NCBI GenBank assembly: GCA_964652565.1 | Contig: CAZZEC010000006.1 | Location: 1 to 64,000, forward strand | Length of the DNA: 64,000 nucleotides | Direction of reading: 5' to 3' | From: JBCCTX01 sp964652565 | GTDB taxonomy: Bacteria > Bacteroidota > Bacteroidia > J057 | In this document: positions 8,829 to 18,864 of the stretch, in pieces | Layout: each line of letters opens with the position of its first letter | Numbering within the stretch: the stretch's first letter is position 1 | Made by a program: the position numbers and the translations under genes | The notes under the pieces: generated by a model | What the model saw: the letters and a program-made list of their open reading frames with translations, nothing else | What the model was told of the DNA's origin: nothing | Databases searched by the model: none

Positions 8829-11800
8829 TCAATTTATCTTGATTAAACGAAGTTTATCGTTATTGGAGGCCACTAGAAAGAAATTATTTCCTTCTTTTGT
8901 CGTGATAAAAGACATATTTTTCACATCATAGGGAAGATACAGACCACTTTCTAATGGTGACACAGCCTGAAATCCACCTTGCGTATCATTCAGGAGTACC
9001 AATCCCACACCAGCGTCATTTCTGGGTGTTTCTACCTCAGAGGCGTATAGATTTCCGGCAGTGATGAGATCATCCCATCCATCATCATTTATATCTTTGA
9101 CCAGGATACTAAATACTGCTGAAAATTGTACTTCTGTGGGCAGAGGTGATACGGTAAAAGTCCCTCCCCCCTGGTTTTCTATATACAGGGACCGAAAATC
9201 AGTTGCCTCATAGTGCAAAGCTGTATCCAATGATGCTTCTCCGTAAATATTGTATAGATCTGCTTTGGCAAATAAGTCGTAGGTCGGGAACTTATCTGAT
9301 ATAAAGGGCATTTGCTCCGATGAACATTGCTTGCCTCGGACGGGATAGAGCGTACCTTCTTCATAGTAGCTCAATACGATATCCAGGCTGCCATTTTCAT
9401 CAAAATCATTGAGGTAGACCTGAAAGGGTTCCTCTTTTGAAGTTTTATACTTATAGTTTGTTCCTAAGTTCCCCATCACATAATCCATATCTCCATCTTT
9501 ATCAAAATCTCCTTCAGCGATACTAAACCCCCACCCAACAAATGGTTTCAAAGAGGGAACTGATATTTTGGAAAACGTACCTTTTTTATTGTTGAAAATA
9601 GTTACCCCCATCCATTCTCCTACTATAAGTAAATCTGAGTCTCCATCACCATCGTAATCAGACCAAATGGCATCTGTAACCATACCTGCTTTGTGAAGTT
9701 CAGGAGCCAGTGTTTCTGTAGCATTGGAGAATTTACCTCCTTCATTTATTAAGATATAGCTGTTTGCAGGGGTGGGATAAGCTCTGGGTACCATTCTTCC
9801 ACCTATGAAAAGATCCAAATCCCCATCCTGATCGATATCATAAGGCTTTACGACAGAACCACTTTCAGAAAATGTTGGAACGGCAGCTTCGTTTAAGGTA
9901 AAGTTGCCCTGACCATCATTCATATATAATCTATCCTGATAAAATCTGGATTCTTGCTCGTATTCATTTCCCCCACTTACCACATATAGGTCTAGATCTC
10001 CATCCTGGTCAGCGTCAAACATTTCCGCTCCAAGGTCTTCTGCCGCTACGTGATGGGAGAAAGAGGCTTGAGGAATAAGTTGAAATTCACCTGAAGGGAG
10101 TTGCAAGTAAATTTGTCCGGGAGATCCTACAGCTCCTCCCAGATAGAAGTCCGTAAGCTGATCTCCATTAAGATCACCCGTTGCTAGGGCTGGGCCCCAC
10201 TGAGACATTTTGTGGGGAAGTAACACCTCGTGTTCAAAATCGTCAAATGCATTTTCTATATGTACGGCATCTATTTGATAAGAATCAGTAACATCCTGAA
10301 CCATGTTTAATTTAGGGTCTGGCTCTGATGAAGGAGGTGAAGCATTCTGATAATTCAACGTTAAGCTTTGATTAACAGAAATATTTTCTAGGGTTTGTTC
10401 TTTTCCGTCAGGCCAGATGACTCGAAGCTTTTCTACCTGATTTTGCTGTCCCAACCCAAAAGTAAGGATAGGATCAACCGAAGATTGAAAACCACGCGTG
10501 AGGTATTGTTCCAGGTGCTGTGTTTCATTTTCAGTTGACAATTCAACTTTTGCTCCTATTCCTAGCACATTATCTGAAGATCCTATGAGGTTGATTTTTA
10601 AGTAATTATTGTTGAGAAGGCTTCTTGCCTGATTTTCGTACACAAATGCTTCCTGATCGATATTATTAATGACTACATCGAGATCGCCATCATTGTCGAG
10701 GTCGCCATAAGCAGCTCCGTTGGAAAAAGCCGGAAGATCAAATCCCCATTCGTGGCTCTTCTTTGAAAAGGTATAATCCCCGCGATTCCTAAAAACATAA
10801 TTCTCAATTTTGGTTACAGGTGCAGCATCCAGTAAGGTACGGAATAGTTCTGTATTATTGATTGTTCCCGCCCTGAACTCCTTCAACATCTTTTTCTCCA
10901 ATGCAAGGTAGTCCTTGTTGGAAATATCTTTCTTATATCCATTGGTTACAATCAGATCTTTCCATCCATCGAGGTCCAGGTCAACAAACAGGGGTGCCCA
11001 GCTCCAGTCTGTGTTTGAAATACCTGCTAATTTGGAAATATTGCTGAAATGCATTCCCCCTCTATTGAGCTGAAGGTTATTGTGCATATACTGATAGTGA
11101 AATCCGTCTTCTACCGCATAGTAAAATTGGCTTCTATCCATGGGACGCATGGTTGTTTTCTGTCGGTAATTATCTTCAGCTACCATGTCGACTGAAATAA
11201 TATCTGTCCATCCATCATTATTGATATCCGCAATATCTGTCCCCATCGAGAATTGAGAGATCTGAGGGAAAGATGTTTTTATGACATCCGTAAAAGTGCC
11301 ATCGCCATTGTTGAGATAGCAATAGTCGTGTTCCAAAAAGTCATTGGCGATATAGATATCAGGGTAATTGTCATGATTGAGGTCGCTGACTGAAACTCCC
11401 AGGCCATAACCTAAAGGGTTAGAACGTATCCCTGAAGTGACGCTGACATCTATATATGTACCTTTGTCGTTTTCATAGAGTTTGTCGCCTACATTGGGGT
11501 CATAAGCGTTTCGTACCTCAGAGGGCTTAAAATCATTGATAGGAAGGATGTTGTGATTCAGGATGTATAAGTCAAGGTCTCCATCGAGGTCATAGTCAAA
11601 AAACACGGCTTGTGTGGCATGCCCCGTATCATCAATTCCGTAGTCTGAGGCTTTTTCGGAAAAAGTACCATCCTGATTGTTGACATATAGCTGATTAGCG
11701 CGGAATTGAGCAGGAACATTTCCAGACATACATACATAGATATCCAACCAACCATCCTGATTGATATCGACCATTGTTACACCTGTATTCCATCCCCGGC

Positions 11801-12122
11801 TTCCACCTACGCCTGCTGACTTTGTGATATCCTCAAAAGTAAAATCTCCCTTATTTAGATATAACTGATTGGGGGCTAGATTTCCCGTAAAATATATATC
11901 TGATAACCCATCATTATTGATGTCTCCTATAGCCACTCCTCCACCATTATGGAAGTATTCATAGGTAAGAATATTGATCTGTTCATTTTCAACGATGGGG
12001 TTGCTAAATGTAATGCCTGTGTTATCCGATGTTTGTAGGGAAAATAGTGGCGCCTGACAAACCGCAACGTGGCTGATAAGAAAAATAATAAAGTAGCTAC
12101 TAAAAAATTGTATCATCCGCAT
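8829..12122 (-). CDS. CRTAC1-type VCBS/FG-GAP repeat protein with ASPIC/UnbV domain
   Basis: The 1097-residue paralogue of the product of 5213-8575 has the same order. A signal peptide (ending VAVCQ) is followed by FG-GAP/VCBS repeats, an ASPIC/UnbV segment in the middle (LKINLIGSSDNVLGIGAKVE onward), and a second repeat block. About fourteen DxDxDG-like loops are visible, for example DINNDGLSDIYF and DADQDGDLDLYV. Both paralogues share local signatures such as LLPHKMSQWGPAL and SNGAAYGDLD. The function is unproven. A strong terminator lies upstream at 12240-12274, so this gene is probably transcribed separately from the susCD pair before it, or by read-through. No regulator is adjacent. Confidence 0.9.
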   Translation of the reverse strand: MRMIQFFSSYFIIFLISHVAVCQAPLFSLQTSDNTGITFSNPIVENEQINILTYEYFHNGGGVAIGDINNDGLSDIYFTGNLAPNQLYLNKGDFTFEDITKSAGVGGSRGWNTGVTMVDINQDGWLDIYVCMSGNVPAQFRANQLYVNNQDGTFSEKASDYGIDDTGHATQAVFFDYDLDGDLDLYILNHNILPINDFKPSEVRNAYDPNVGDKLYENDKGTYIDVSVTSGIRSNPLGYGLGVSVSDLNHDNYPDIYIANDFLEHDYCYLNNGDGTFTDVIKTSFPQISQFSMGTDIADINNDGWTDIISVDMVAEDNYRQKTTMRPMDRSQFYYAVEDGFHYQYMHNNLQLNRGGMHFSNISKLAGISNTDWSWAPLFVDLDLDGWKDLIVTNGYKKDISNKDYLALEKKMLKEFRAGTINNTELFRTLLDAAPVTKIENYVFRNRGDYTFSKKSHEWGFDLPAFSNGAAYGDLDNDGDLDVVINNIDQEAFVYENQARSLLNNNYLKINLIGSSDNVLGIGAKVELSTENETQHLEQYLTRGFQSSVDPILTFGLGQQNQVEKLRVIWPDGKEQTLENISVNQSLTLNYQNASPPSSEPDPKLNMVQDVTDSYQIDAVHIENAFDDFEHEVLLPHKMSQWGPALATGDLNGDQLTDFYLGGAVGSPGQIYLQLPSGEFQLIPQASFSHHVAAEDLGAEMFDADQDGDLDLYVVSGGNEYEQESRFYQDRLYMNDGQGNFTLNEAAVPTFSESGSVVKPYDIDQDGDLDLFIGGRMVPRAYPTPANSYILINEGGKFSNATETLAPELHKAGMVTDAIWSDYDGDGDSDLLIVGEWMGVTIFNNKKGTFSKISVPSLKPFVGWGFSIAEGDFDKDGDMDYVMGNLGTNYKYKTSKEEPFQVYLNDFDENGSLDIVLSYYEEGTLYPVRGKQCSSEQMPFISDKFPTYDLFAKADLYNIYGEASLDTALHYEATDFRSLYIENQGGGTFTVSPLPTEVQFSAVFSILVKDINDDGWDDLITAGNLYASEVETPRNDAGVGLVLLNDTQGGFQAVSPLESGLYLPYDVKNMSFITTKEGNNFFLVASNNDKLRLIKIN

Positions 12123-12239
12123 AGGCTAATCCTGAATTATCTTATAAAGTTACAAAGTATCATTTAGGATGAAATAACTTTACAACGAAGAAAAATGAAA
12201 ATGGGAAGCTTGTAAATAAGTGTTACTTTCTAATTAGGA

Positions 12240-12274
12240 AAAAAAAGGGGCGGCTCACTTTGAGCCAGCCCCTT
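12240..12274 (-). terminator. Rho-independent terminator after the second susD
   Basis: On the plus strand a run of A is followed by AAGGGGCGGCTCA, a short loop and TGAGCCAGCCCCTT. Read on the minus strand this is a GC-rich hairpin with one mismatch, followed by a T-run. It lies 48 bp beyond the susD stop at 12322 and separates it from the VCBS gene. Confidence 0.85.
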
Positions 12275-12321
12275 ATGTCTATTTTCTGTGAGGTTGATAA
12301 TATATATCAGCCAATAAAACA

Positions 12322-13839
12322 TTATTGTGGATCAGACCAAACTCTGGATAGATAACTATCTCCCTGAGAAAGGCCACTCACCGCAGCATTGTAGTTGGCT
12401 TCATTCAATACTACTTCATTTTCACTGTATTTGTATCGACGAGGAATCAACCCACCTGTTTCACCTTGGTTAGGTCCGGGCTCTATCTGTGGAAAACCCG
12501 TTCTGCGCCAGTCTAGGAATACATCAAATGTTTGATCCATGAAGTGCTGGATATAATTTTGCGTAACGACCTGTTCCACCTGCTCATCTACTGAACCCGT
12601 TAGGGTTCCGTTTGCAGCTATATAGGCATTGATCTGGTCTTCGGTTACTCCAGCGTCAGAGAATGGAGGAACAGTCATTGCTGCACGTATCCCTTCTTCA
12701 AAAAACTGCTGTGCATCACCAGGACCATATCCTTTCAATACAGCTTCAGCCTTATAGAAACTTACCTCAGCAAACGTCATGCGATTGATCCCTTTATCAT
12801 AGTTTGTCGTAGATCCGCTGAACCAATCTGCGTTCGCATTAGAAAAGTTGTCCAGATTAGCGTTGATGTCCGCATATAATGCATCGTCAGGTGCTGCGGG
12901 AATACCGCGATATTCTAGCGCTCCCGCACCCACAGATCTTTGTGTAGGAGTAGCTATAATGGGAAGCCTGGGATCTTCAGTATCCACTAATAGATTAACA
13001 AAAAACTCTCCAAGGAAAGGACGGTCAGAAGTGGCCAGATTGTCAAGGCTCCACATAGGATGTCTGAAGGCAGGTCCGCCATTATCAGTAGGAAGTACCG
13101 CATTGTCATCTGTGCTCTCCAACAAAGGTCCTTGCAGAGCTTGCCCAGCCCTTTGGCTTGCTAGTCCTGGGTCTCCATTTTCGATTCCCAGCGCCATCTT
13201 CAGCATCAGAGAATTAGCGTATTTCACCCATTGCTGGGGATCTCCACCATAATATACATCTGCACCACCAAAAGCTGCTATAGAAGATCCTCTCAATACA
13301 TTGATAGCTGCTTCCAGTCTATTGAATAGATCGGGAATAATTGTTTCCTGAGCATCATATGCAGGAGAAGTAAATTCTGCAGGCTGTAGTGCCTCTGAAT
13401 AAGGGACATCACCCACCATCTGAGTCAGATAATACCATATTTCTACAGTAAGTACCTCAATAACAGCTTTCTTTACATTGCTAAATTCTCCTGGATCTTC
13501 TTGTGCATCAATTTCTTCTACTGCCTTTTGAAGGTCAGCCAATAATAGAAAATGATTATTCCAATACCCTGCATAATCCTGGCCTCTATCCAAATAGTGA
13601 GCCATAGAGAAACCACTGTTCTGGTTTCCGTTGTGTTGCATCCAGTTTCCTACCATGAGTACACTGTATACCCAAAAGCCTTGCTGATGCGCATTCCATT
13701 GAGCATTGGTGAATAGAAAGTCACCAGGGACCTGTGCCGGACTGGTAGGGTTAGTATTGATTTCTTCAAAGTCATCTGTACATGAAAACAGAAGTAAAGA
13801 TGAAATCAAAAAAGTATATAAAAAATGTTGAATCTTCAT
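12322..13839 (-). CDS. SusD/RagB-family outer-membrane lipoprotein
   Basis: This is a 505-residue lipoprotein with lipobox Cys20 (LLLFSC) followed by TDDFEEINTNPTSP, a typical mature N-terminus of the SusD-like superfamily. The C-terminal segment TFDVFLDWRRTGFPQIEPG matches the equivalent part of SusD homologues. It follows its susC partner by 35 bp and ends at a strong terminator, so the pair 17168-12322 looks like a complete two-gene operon. It is more divergent from the SusD at 76-1659 than the SusC proteins are from each other, as expected when ligand specificity changes. The ligand is unknown. Confidence 0.93.
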   Translation of the reverse strand: MKIQHFLYTFLISSLLLFSCTDDFEEINTNPTSPAQVPGDFLFTNAQWNAHQQGFWVYSVLMVGNWMQHNGNQNSGFSMAHYLDRGQDYAGYWNNHFLLLADLQKAVEEIDAQEDPGEFSNVKKAVIEVLTVEIWYYLTQMVGDVPYSEALQPAEFTSPAYDAQETIIPDLFNRLEAAINVLRGSSIAAFGGADVYYGGDPQQWVKYANSLMLKMALGIENGDPGLASQRAGQALQGPLLESTDDNAVLPTDNGGPAFRHPMWSLDNLATSDRPFLGEFFVNLLVDTEDPRLPIIATPTQRSVGAGALEYRGIPAAPDDALYADINANLDNFSNANADWFSGSTTNYDKGINRMTFAEVSFYKAEAVLKGYGPGDAQQFFEEGIRAAMTVPPFSDAGVTEDQINAYIAANGTLTGSVDEQVEQVVTQNYIQHFMDQTFDVFLDWRRTGFPQIEPGPNQGETGGLIPRRYKYSENEVVLNEANYNAAVSGLSQGDSYLSRVWSDPQ

Positions 13840-13874
13840 TGATAAAATTCGTTTAAAGTCTTCGTTAAAATGGA

Positions 13875-16800
13875 TTAAAATGTAATAGTCACATCAGCAC
13901 CGAACGTTCTTGCAATAGGGAAAGACATACTTTCCATTCCGATAACCGTTCCACGGTTAGTATTACGGTTAAAGATATATGCATCAGGAGCAAAACCAGG
14001 AGTACTTTTCTGAAGATATCCTAAGTTTCTACCTACAAAAGAAAGACGAAGTGCTTTGAATGGAGTAAGTCCTACGATAGATTGAGGGAATTGATATCCC
14101 AAAGTAACCTCTCTCAATGCAACATAGCTTCCATCATATACGAATTCTTCTGTTACAGCAGTTGTAGATCCAGGTACGGCATTCAACCAGTAATCTTGTG
14201 CTGTGATAGCTGTGGCATTTCTCTCTCCTGTAGATACCCATGTTCCTGTTGCGTCCTGTTGAGCAACAAAACCGTCTACTACTAATCCACCTTCGCGATT
14301 TGCAGCTGTCCATTCTCCTGTACCGTACAGTGTCATGTACATGTTAGATTGAGAATAGATATCGAATCCTTGTGCAATATCCAGGAATACACCTAGACTA
14401 AGTCCTTTATAACTCAAATTCGTTCTTGCTCCTCCTAACCACTCAGGAACAGCGTTTCCTACTAATTTCCTTCCGGCAGTAACGATTGGAAGACCCGTAT
14501 CTGGATTGATTAATAAGTTTCCATTTGCATCTCTTTCATAGAATCTTCTGGAGTAGATATTACCAAATTGATCTCCAACATCTACAAAAGCATCTACGTT
14601 ACGGTCTCCAGATCCCGTACGGAATCTTTCGATATCGTCAGTAAGAGAAACGATTTCAGATACATTGGAAGAGAAGTTGAAAGATACGTCCCAACTGAAG
14701 TCTGGAGTCTGTATGATAGTACCTCTTAGTAATAATTCTACCCCTGTGTTAGTAATCTCTCCTGCATTGATTCTCCTTGCTGTAAACCCAGTAGCTGTTG
14801 ATACACCTGCATTCAAGATCTGGTTTTCTGTAGAAGCGTCATAGAAGGCAAAATCGATTCCTAAGCGGTTTTGGAACATAGCTAATTCCAATCCGAACTC
14901 GATAGAAGTGGTTAACTCGTTCTGCAAATCAAAGAAAGGTTGACCATTTTGGAAACTGGCCAGTGTTTGTCCTTGATAGGGATTTCCAACCAGGTTATAA
15001 ATACCCGTAGTCTGATAGGGATTACCAGAGTTACCAGCCTCTGCCCATGATCCACGAAGCTTTACAAAATCGAAGATTGCGGGTAGCTCTACCGCATCTG
15101 ACAATACAAATCCTAAACTCGCCGAAGAATAAATGAAAGACCAGTTGTCTGGAGAAAGCGTGGAACTCCAGTCATTACGAACAGTCCAGTCCAGGAATAA
15201 ATATTCTGCCCAGCTAAATTGACCAAATCCGTATAAAGAGTGAATTTGAGAATTTGAGAATCCAAATTGTCTTCCGACATTTTTAGTGTTGTTTACTACA
15301 TATAGATTTGGCGTAGAGAAATCATTACCCGTAGCTCCTACAATTCGCGTCCAGAATTCCTGGAAATTACCTCCAAAGCTCAATGAAACGCCAAAATTAT
15401 CTGTCACGTTTAATTGACTGGCAGAAAGCAAAAAGTCTGCATTGGTCTCACGAACCTGCTGAGTACGGTTGAATACATTACCTATATTTCTGGCAACACG
15501 AGTACCCTGATCCTGATATTCATATCTTTGATCCGTATATGCGTCATTGGCAATTTTTGCGGATAGCGACAACCAATCTGTAAAGTCGTACGTCAATTTC
15601 GCAAATCCGATGACACGGTTACGATCATCTTCGTTACGCGTTCTGTTTACAGACCAGTAAGGGTTTCCTGTAAACGTACCATTGGACCAGTGTCTCTCTT
15701 TTCCTATCTGTAGTAAGTTCGCCCCATAACCCACAATTTGATCCAGGTCTTCTGGCCCGATCTCAAATCTTTCCAGACTCTGAAGCGGTACATCTCTCGG
15801 TATATAGCGAAGTGCATACATCACGTTCTGTTGCTCATCCGCGAGGTTGGGACGGTTTTCAGAAGTTTGATAGATGTAGTTAATTTTTACATCCGCAGAA
15901 AGACGCTTCGTTAATTGCGCACCCACACGTAGGTTAGCATTATATCTTTCCAGTTCATTGGTAGGTAATAATCCATCAAATTTGGTATACCCTCCAGTAA
16001 AGCTATAGTTCAAGCGGTCGGTTGAACCTGAAAGGTTAATAGAGCTTGTCCAGTTCACCTCGCTTTCCAGGAAGTCTCTCAGGTTATCAGGCTGAGGACT
16101 GAAGGTACGAAGCGTACCGAATACGTCGTAATATTCTTGTCCTTCCATACGAGGTCCCCATGATGGAGGTCCTTCTGGAGAACCACCTGTTGGTGTAGGA
16201 AAGCCTTGTGGTGTACCCGTTACCGTACCGTCATTGGCAACAATATCTCCATTCGCTGTTCTTACATGCGTGAACTGGCCATTCAAACCTTGACCATATT
16301 CATCTTGAAATTCAGGTAAAATAGCAGGTAACGCATTACCATAAGTAACACCTGTATTCAATGATACTTGCATATTTCCAACGCCCTTACCCGTCTTGGT
16401 CGTAATGATGATTACACCATTTGCACCACGTTGTCCATATAAGGCAGCAGCATTTGGCCCTTTCAATACAGATACCGATTCGATATCATCTGGGTTTAGG
16501 TTGGAAAGAGCATCTCCATAGTCTCTACCTCCCCAGGCTCCAGCTGAGCCTAATACAGAGTTGTCAATAATAACTCCATCAATTACGTATAGCGGTTGGT
16601 TATTTCCCGTAAGTGAACTGTTACCACGGATAACTACTCGGGTAGCTCCTGCGGGTCCAGATCCGCCTTGCGTAATGTTTACTCCGGCTACACGTCCCTG
16701 CAATGCATTGGCTACACTTAGAGTCTGTGCATCAGCAATGGCATCACCATCTACTTCAGTTACAGAGTAACCCAGAGATTTTCTATCGCGCTCAATACCT

Positions 16801-17168
16801 AGCGCTGTGATAACAACCTCATCTGTAGTAAGATCTCCTTCCACAAGTGTTACGTTAAGGGTAGATTGTCCGTTAACTGCAACTTCTTGGGTTTGAAATC
16901 CTAAGAATGAGAATAATAAAACGGCATCATCACTGGGTACAATCACAGAATAGTCTCCTTCTGCATCGGTTTGTGCACCTTCTGTAGTACCTTGAATGAT
17001 GACAGTAACCCCGACTAAGGGATCGCCCGCACTGTTTGTAACAGTACCCGTAACGGTTCTTTGAGCCATGGCACTAGTCCCAAAAAATAAGACTAATGTA
17101 AGTAGGCTAACTTGCCCCCAACTAAAGAATGTATTCTTATAATTGGATAGCGTAGACATTAGGTTCAT
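13875..17168 (-). CDS. SusC/RagA-family TonB-dependent outer-membrane transporter
   Basis: The 1097-residue protein has a signal peptide (to AMAQ, residue 36), a carboxypeptidase-regulatory-like domain and a plug containing PLYVIDGVIID, SVLKGPNAAALYG and GANGVIIITTKTG. A large barrel carries the near-C-terminal signature YVALREVTLGYQFP. The first 130 residues are close to those of the SusC at 1736-4831, consistent with duplication. The barrel is about 65 residues longer. It should pair with the SusD encoded 35 bp downstream. No FecR/ECF regulators or hybrid two-component system flank it. Confidence 0.95.
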   Translation of the reverse strand: MNLMSTLSNYKNTFFSWGQVSLLTLVLFFGTSAMAQRTVTGTVTNSAGDPLVGVTVIIQGTTEGAQTDAEGDYSVIVPSDDAVLLFSFLGFQTQEVAVNGQSTLNVTLVEGDLTTDEVVITALGIERDRKSLGYSVTEVDGDAIADAQTLSVANALQGRVAGVNITQGGSGPAGATRVVIRGNSSLTGNNQPLYVIDGVIIDNSVLGSAGAWGGRDYGDALSNLNPDDIESVSVLKGPNAAALYGQRGANGVIIITTKTGKGVGNMQVSLNTGVTYGNALPAILPEFQDEYGQGLNGQFTHVRTANGDIVANDGTVTGTPQGFPTPTGGSPEGPPSWGPRMEGQEYYDVFGTLRTFSPQPDNLRDFLESEVNWTSSINLSGSTDRLNYSFTGGYTKFDGLLPTNELERYNANLRVGAQLTKRLSADVKINYIYQTSENRPNLADEQQNVMYALRYIPRDVPLQSLERFEIGPEDLDQIVGYGANLLQIGKERHWSNGTFTGNPYWSVNRTRNEDDRNRVIGFAKLTYDFTDWLSLSAKIANDAYTDQRYEYQDQGTRVARNIGNVFNRTQQVRETNADFLLSASQLNVTDNFGVSLSFGGNFQEFWTRIVGATGNDFSTPNLYVVNNTKNVGRQFGFSNSQIHSLYGFGQFSWAEYLFLDWTVRNDWSSTLSPDNWSFIYSSASLGFVLSDAVELPAIFDFVKLRGSWAEAGNSGNPYQTTGIYNLVGNPYQGQTLASFQNGQPFFDLQNELTTSIEFGLELAMFQNRLGIDFAFYDASTENQILNAGVSTATGFTARRINAGEITNTGVELLLRGTIIQTPDFSWDVSFNFSSNVSEIVSLTDDIERFRTGSGDRNVDAFVDVGDQFGNIYSRRFYERDANGNLLINPDTGLPIVTAGRKLVGNAVPEWLGGARTNLSYKGLSLGVFLDIAQGFDIYSQSNMYMTLYGTGEWTAANREGGLVVDGFVAQQDATGTWVSTGERNATAITAQDYWLNAVPGSTTAVTEEFVYDGSYVALREVTLGYQFPQSIVGLTPFKALRLSFVGRNLGYLQKSTPGFAPDAYIFNRNTNRGTVIGMESMSFPIARTFGADVTITF

Positions 17169-17577
17169 AAATAGACAAATTAAAGTTAAGTAGTATTAAA
17201 TGTTGGTCGTTAAAAACTAAACAATGATTTAATAAAATGAGATGTTAGTAAAAAATTGAGGTTCAATGAAAAGGGAGCTTTCGAAGGCTGGATGCAAATA
17301 TATAATCATATCGAAATATAATAAAATTATTAATAATTCTTCTTATAGATGAAAATAGATAACTCTTTAGTTAATAATTCTATTACAATAACTTAATCAA
17401 ACGATTAACGTAAGGAGAGATTGATCCGTTGTGTATTGGAAGACAAATATGTACTTTTTTACCAAATTGCTGATTTGATCTCAGTGTAAATGATAATTTT
17501 TAAAATATTATCGCGTTTGTAATAAAAAAACTCGCAATTTAAGTCGGGTTGAGCGCCCAAAGGAGGCACGTGCTTTC
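17169..17577. other. Intergenic region upstream of susC
   Basis: About 410 AT-rich bases carry the susC leader. The only signal I support is the minus-strand -7-like box at 17295-17302. No RNA gene, repeat or coding fragment was recognised. Confidence 0.5.
17295..17302 (-). promoter_or_regulatory. Candidate -7 box (TATATTTG) for susC
   Basis: Read on the minus strand the bases are TATATTTG, matching the Bacteroidota -7 consensus TAnnTTTG, about 127 bp upstream of the susC start at 17168. No matching -33 TTTG was found at the usual spacing, so support is partial. Confidence 0.3.
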
Positions 17578-18792
17578 TTACTTGACCGTAGTCCGAATAT
17601 CAATGATTCCCTCAAGTGTACGATGAACTGGACATCTATCAGCAATTTCAGCTAACTTCGCTCTTTGCTGTTCATCTAAATTCCCCTTAAATGCTAGTTC
17701 CCGCTCAATCACATCGATCTTACTGCTAGGCTTTTCACATTCTTCACAATCTTGCTTATGATCTTTAAAATGTGATAAATGTACATCTACTTCTTGCAAA
17801 TCCCAGTTTTTGCGATCTGCATACATACGCAATGTCATACTTGTACATGAACCTAAAGCAGTGAGAAGATATTGGTAGGGAGAAGGTCCCAAATCATCTC
17901 CTCCTACAGATGTAGGCTCATCTGCGATCAAATGATGCTTCCCTGCCAATACCTGAGAGGTATATCCTTCATTACTAGTGCGCACTAATACATCTTTTTC
18001 CGTCATGAGCGTTTCTTCAGTCTCTTCAGGGAGACTTATGTAACGAGAAGCCCATGAAGCGATTAATTGCGCAGCATAGGCAGCATCTGCCCTGTTTGTA
18101 AGTAAATGATCAGCTCCATCCAGCGAAATATAGCTCTTGGGATGACGAGCAGCATGATATATTCTGGCAGCATTGTCAATATTGACAATCTCGTCTTGTG
18201 GAGAATGTAGAATCAATAACGCCTTGTTGAGCTGAGGAATAATGCTATCTAATGGATGGGTCTCTAAATCATCCAAAAATTGCTTCTTCACGGTAAAAGG
18301 TCTTCCTCCTATCATCACTTGTGCAATCCCTTTAGATTGTATTGTCTGTTCTGAGGTAGAAAAGTGGTGCGTGACATGAACTGGATCTGCTGGCGCACCA
18401 ATCGTGGCAACAGCTTTTACACTATCGAGCTGTTGGGAGGCCATGATGACTGCCGCACCCCCCAGGGAATGTCCTATCATGATTTGTGGTGCCTGATAGT
18501 TTACAGCAAGATAGTCCGCTGCGGATATGAGGTCATCTACATTGGAAGAAAAATTGGTGTCTGCAAATACTCCTTCACTTTGACCAAGTCCTGTAAAATC
18601 AAAACTGAAGACCGCAATCCCTTCTTGAGTCAGGGCACGACTTATGGCTCTGACTGCCTTTAGGTCTTTACTACAGGTAAAGCAATGTGCAAATACGGCA
18701 AAATTCTGTGGTTGTCGATCCACAGGCATATCCAGTTTGGCGGCAAGTTGCTGACCTGACGTATTGGTGAATTGTATCTTCAAGGTTTGCAT
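17578..18792 (-). CDS. Bifunctional alpha/beta hydrolase / OsmC-family protein
   Basis: The 404-residue protein is a fusion. Residues about 1-245 are an alpha/beta hydrolase with the nucleophile elbow GHSLGG (Ser109), a likely Asp in HSPQDE and a His in GADHLL. Residues about 260-404 are an OsmC/Ohr-like domain containing GSCTSMTLRMYADRK and a C-terminal CPVHRTLEG, which carry the two Cys expected for peroxide reduction. OsmC-type domains reduce organic hydroperoxides, and this fused arrangement is a known family. It is cytoplasmic, as no signal peptide is seen. It is probably monocistronic or at the end of a short minus-strand run. The substrate of the hydrolase half is unknown. Confidence 0.92.
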   Translation of the reverse strand: MQTLKIQFTNTSGQQLAAKLDMPVDRQPQNFAVFAHCFTCSKDLKAVRAISRALTQEGIAVFSFDFTGLGQSEGVFADTNFSSNVDDLISAADYLAVNYQAPQIMIGHSLGGAAVIMASQQLDSVKAVATIGAPADPVHVTHHFSTSEQTIQSKGIAQVMIGGRPFTVKKQFLDDLETHPLDSIIPQLNKALLILHSPQDEIVNIDNAARIYHAARHPKSYISLDGADHLLTNRADAAYAAQLIASWASRYISLPEETEETLMTEKDVLVRTSNEGYTSQVLAGKHHLIADEPTSVGGDDLGPSPYQYLLTALGSCTSMTLRMYADRKNWDLQEVDVHLSHFKDHKQDCEECEKPSSKIDVIERELAFKGNLDEQQRAKLAEIADRCPVHRTLEGIIDIRTTVK

Positions 18793-18864
18793 AGTCCTGA
18801 GTTCTTTATAATTATCTGCGAAGTAAGCCAGCGTTGAGCAAATAAAAAGACGCCTTTGTTACAA

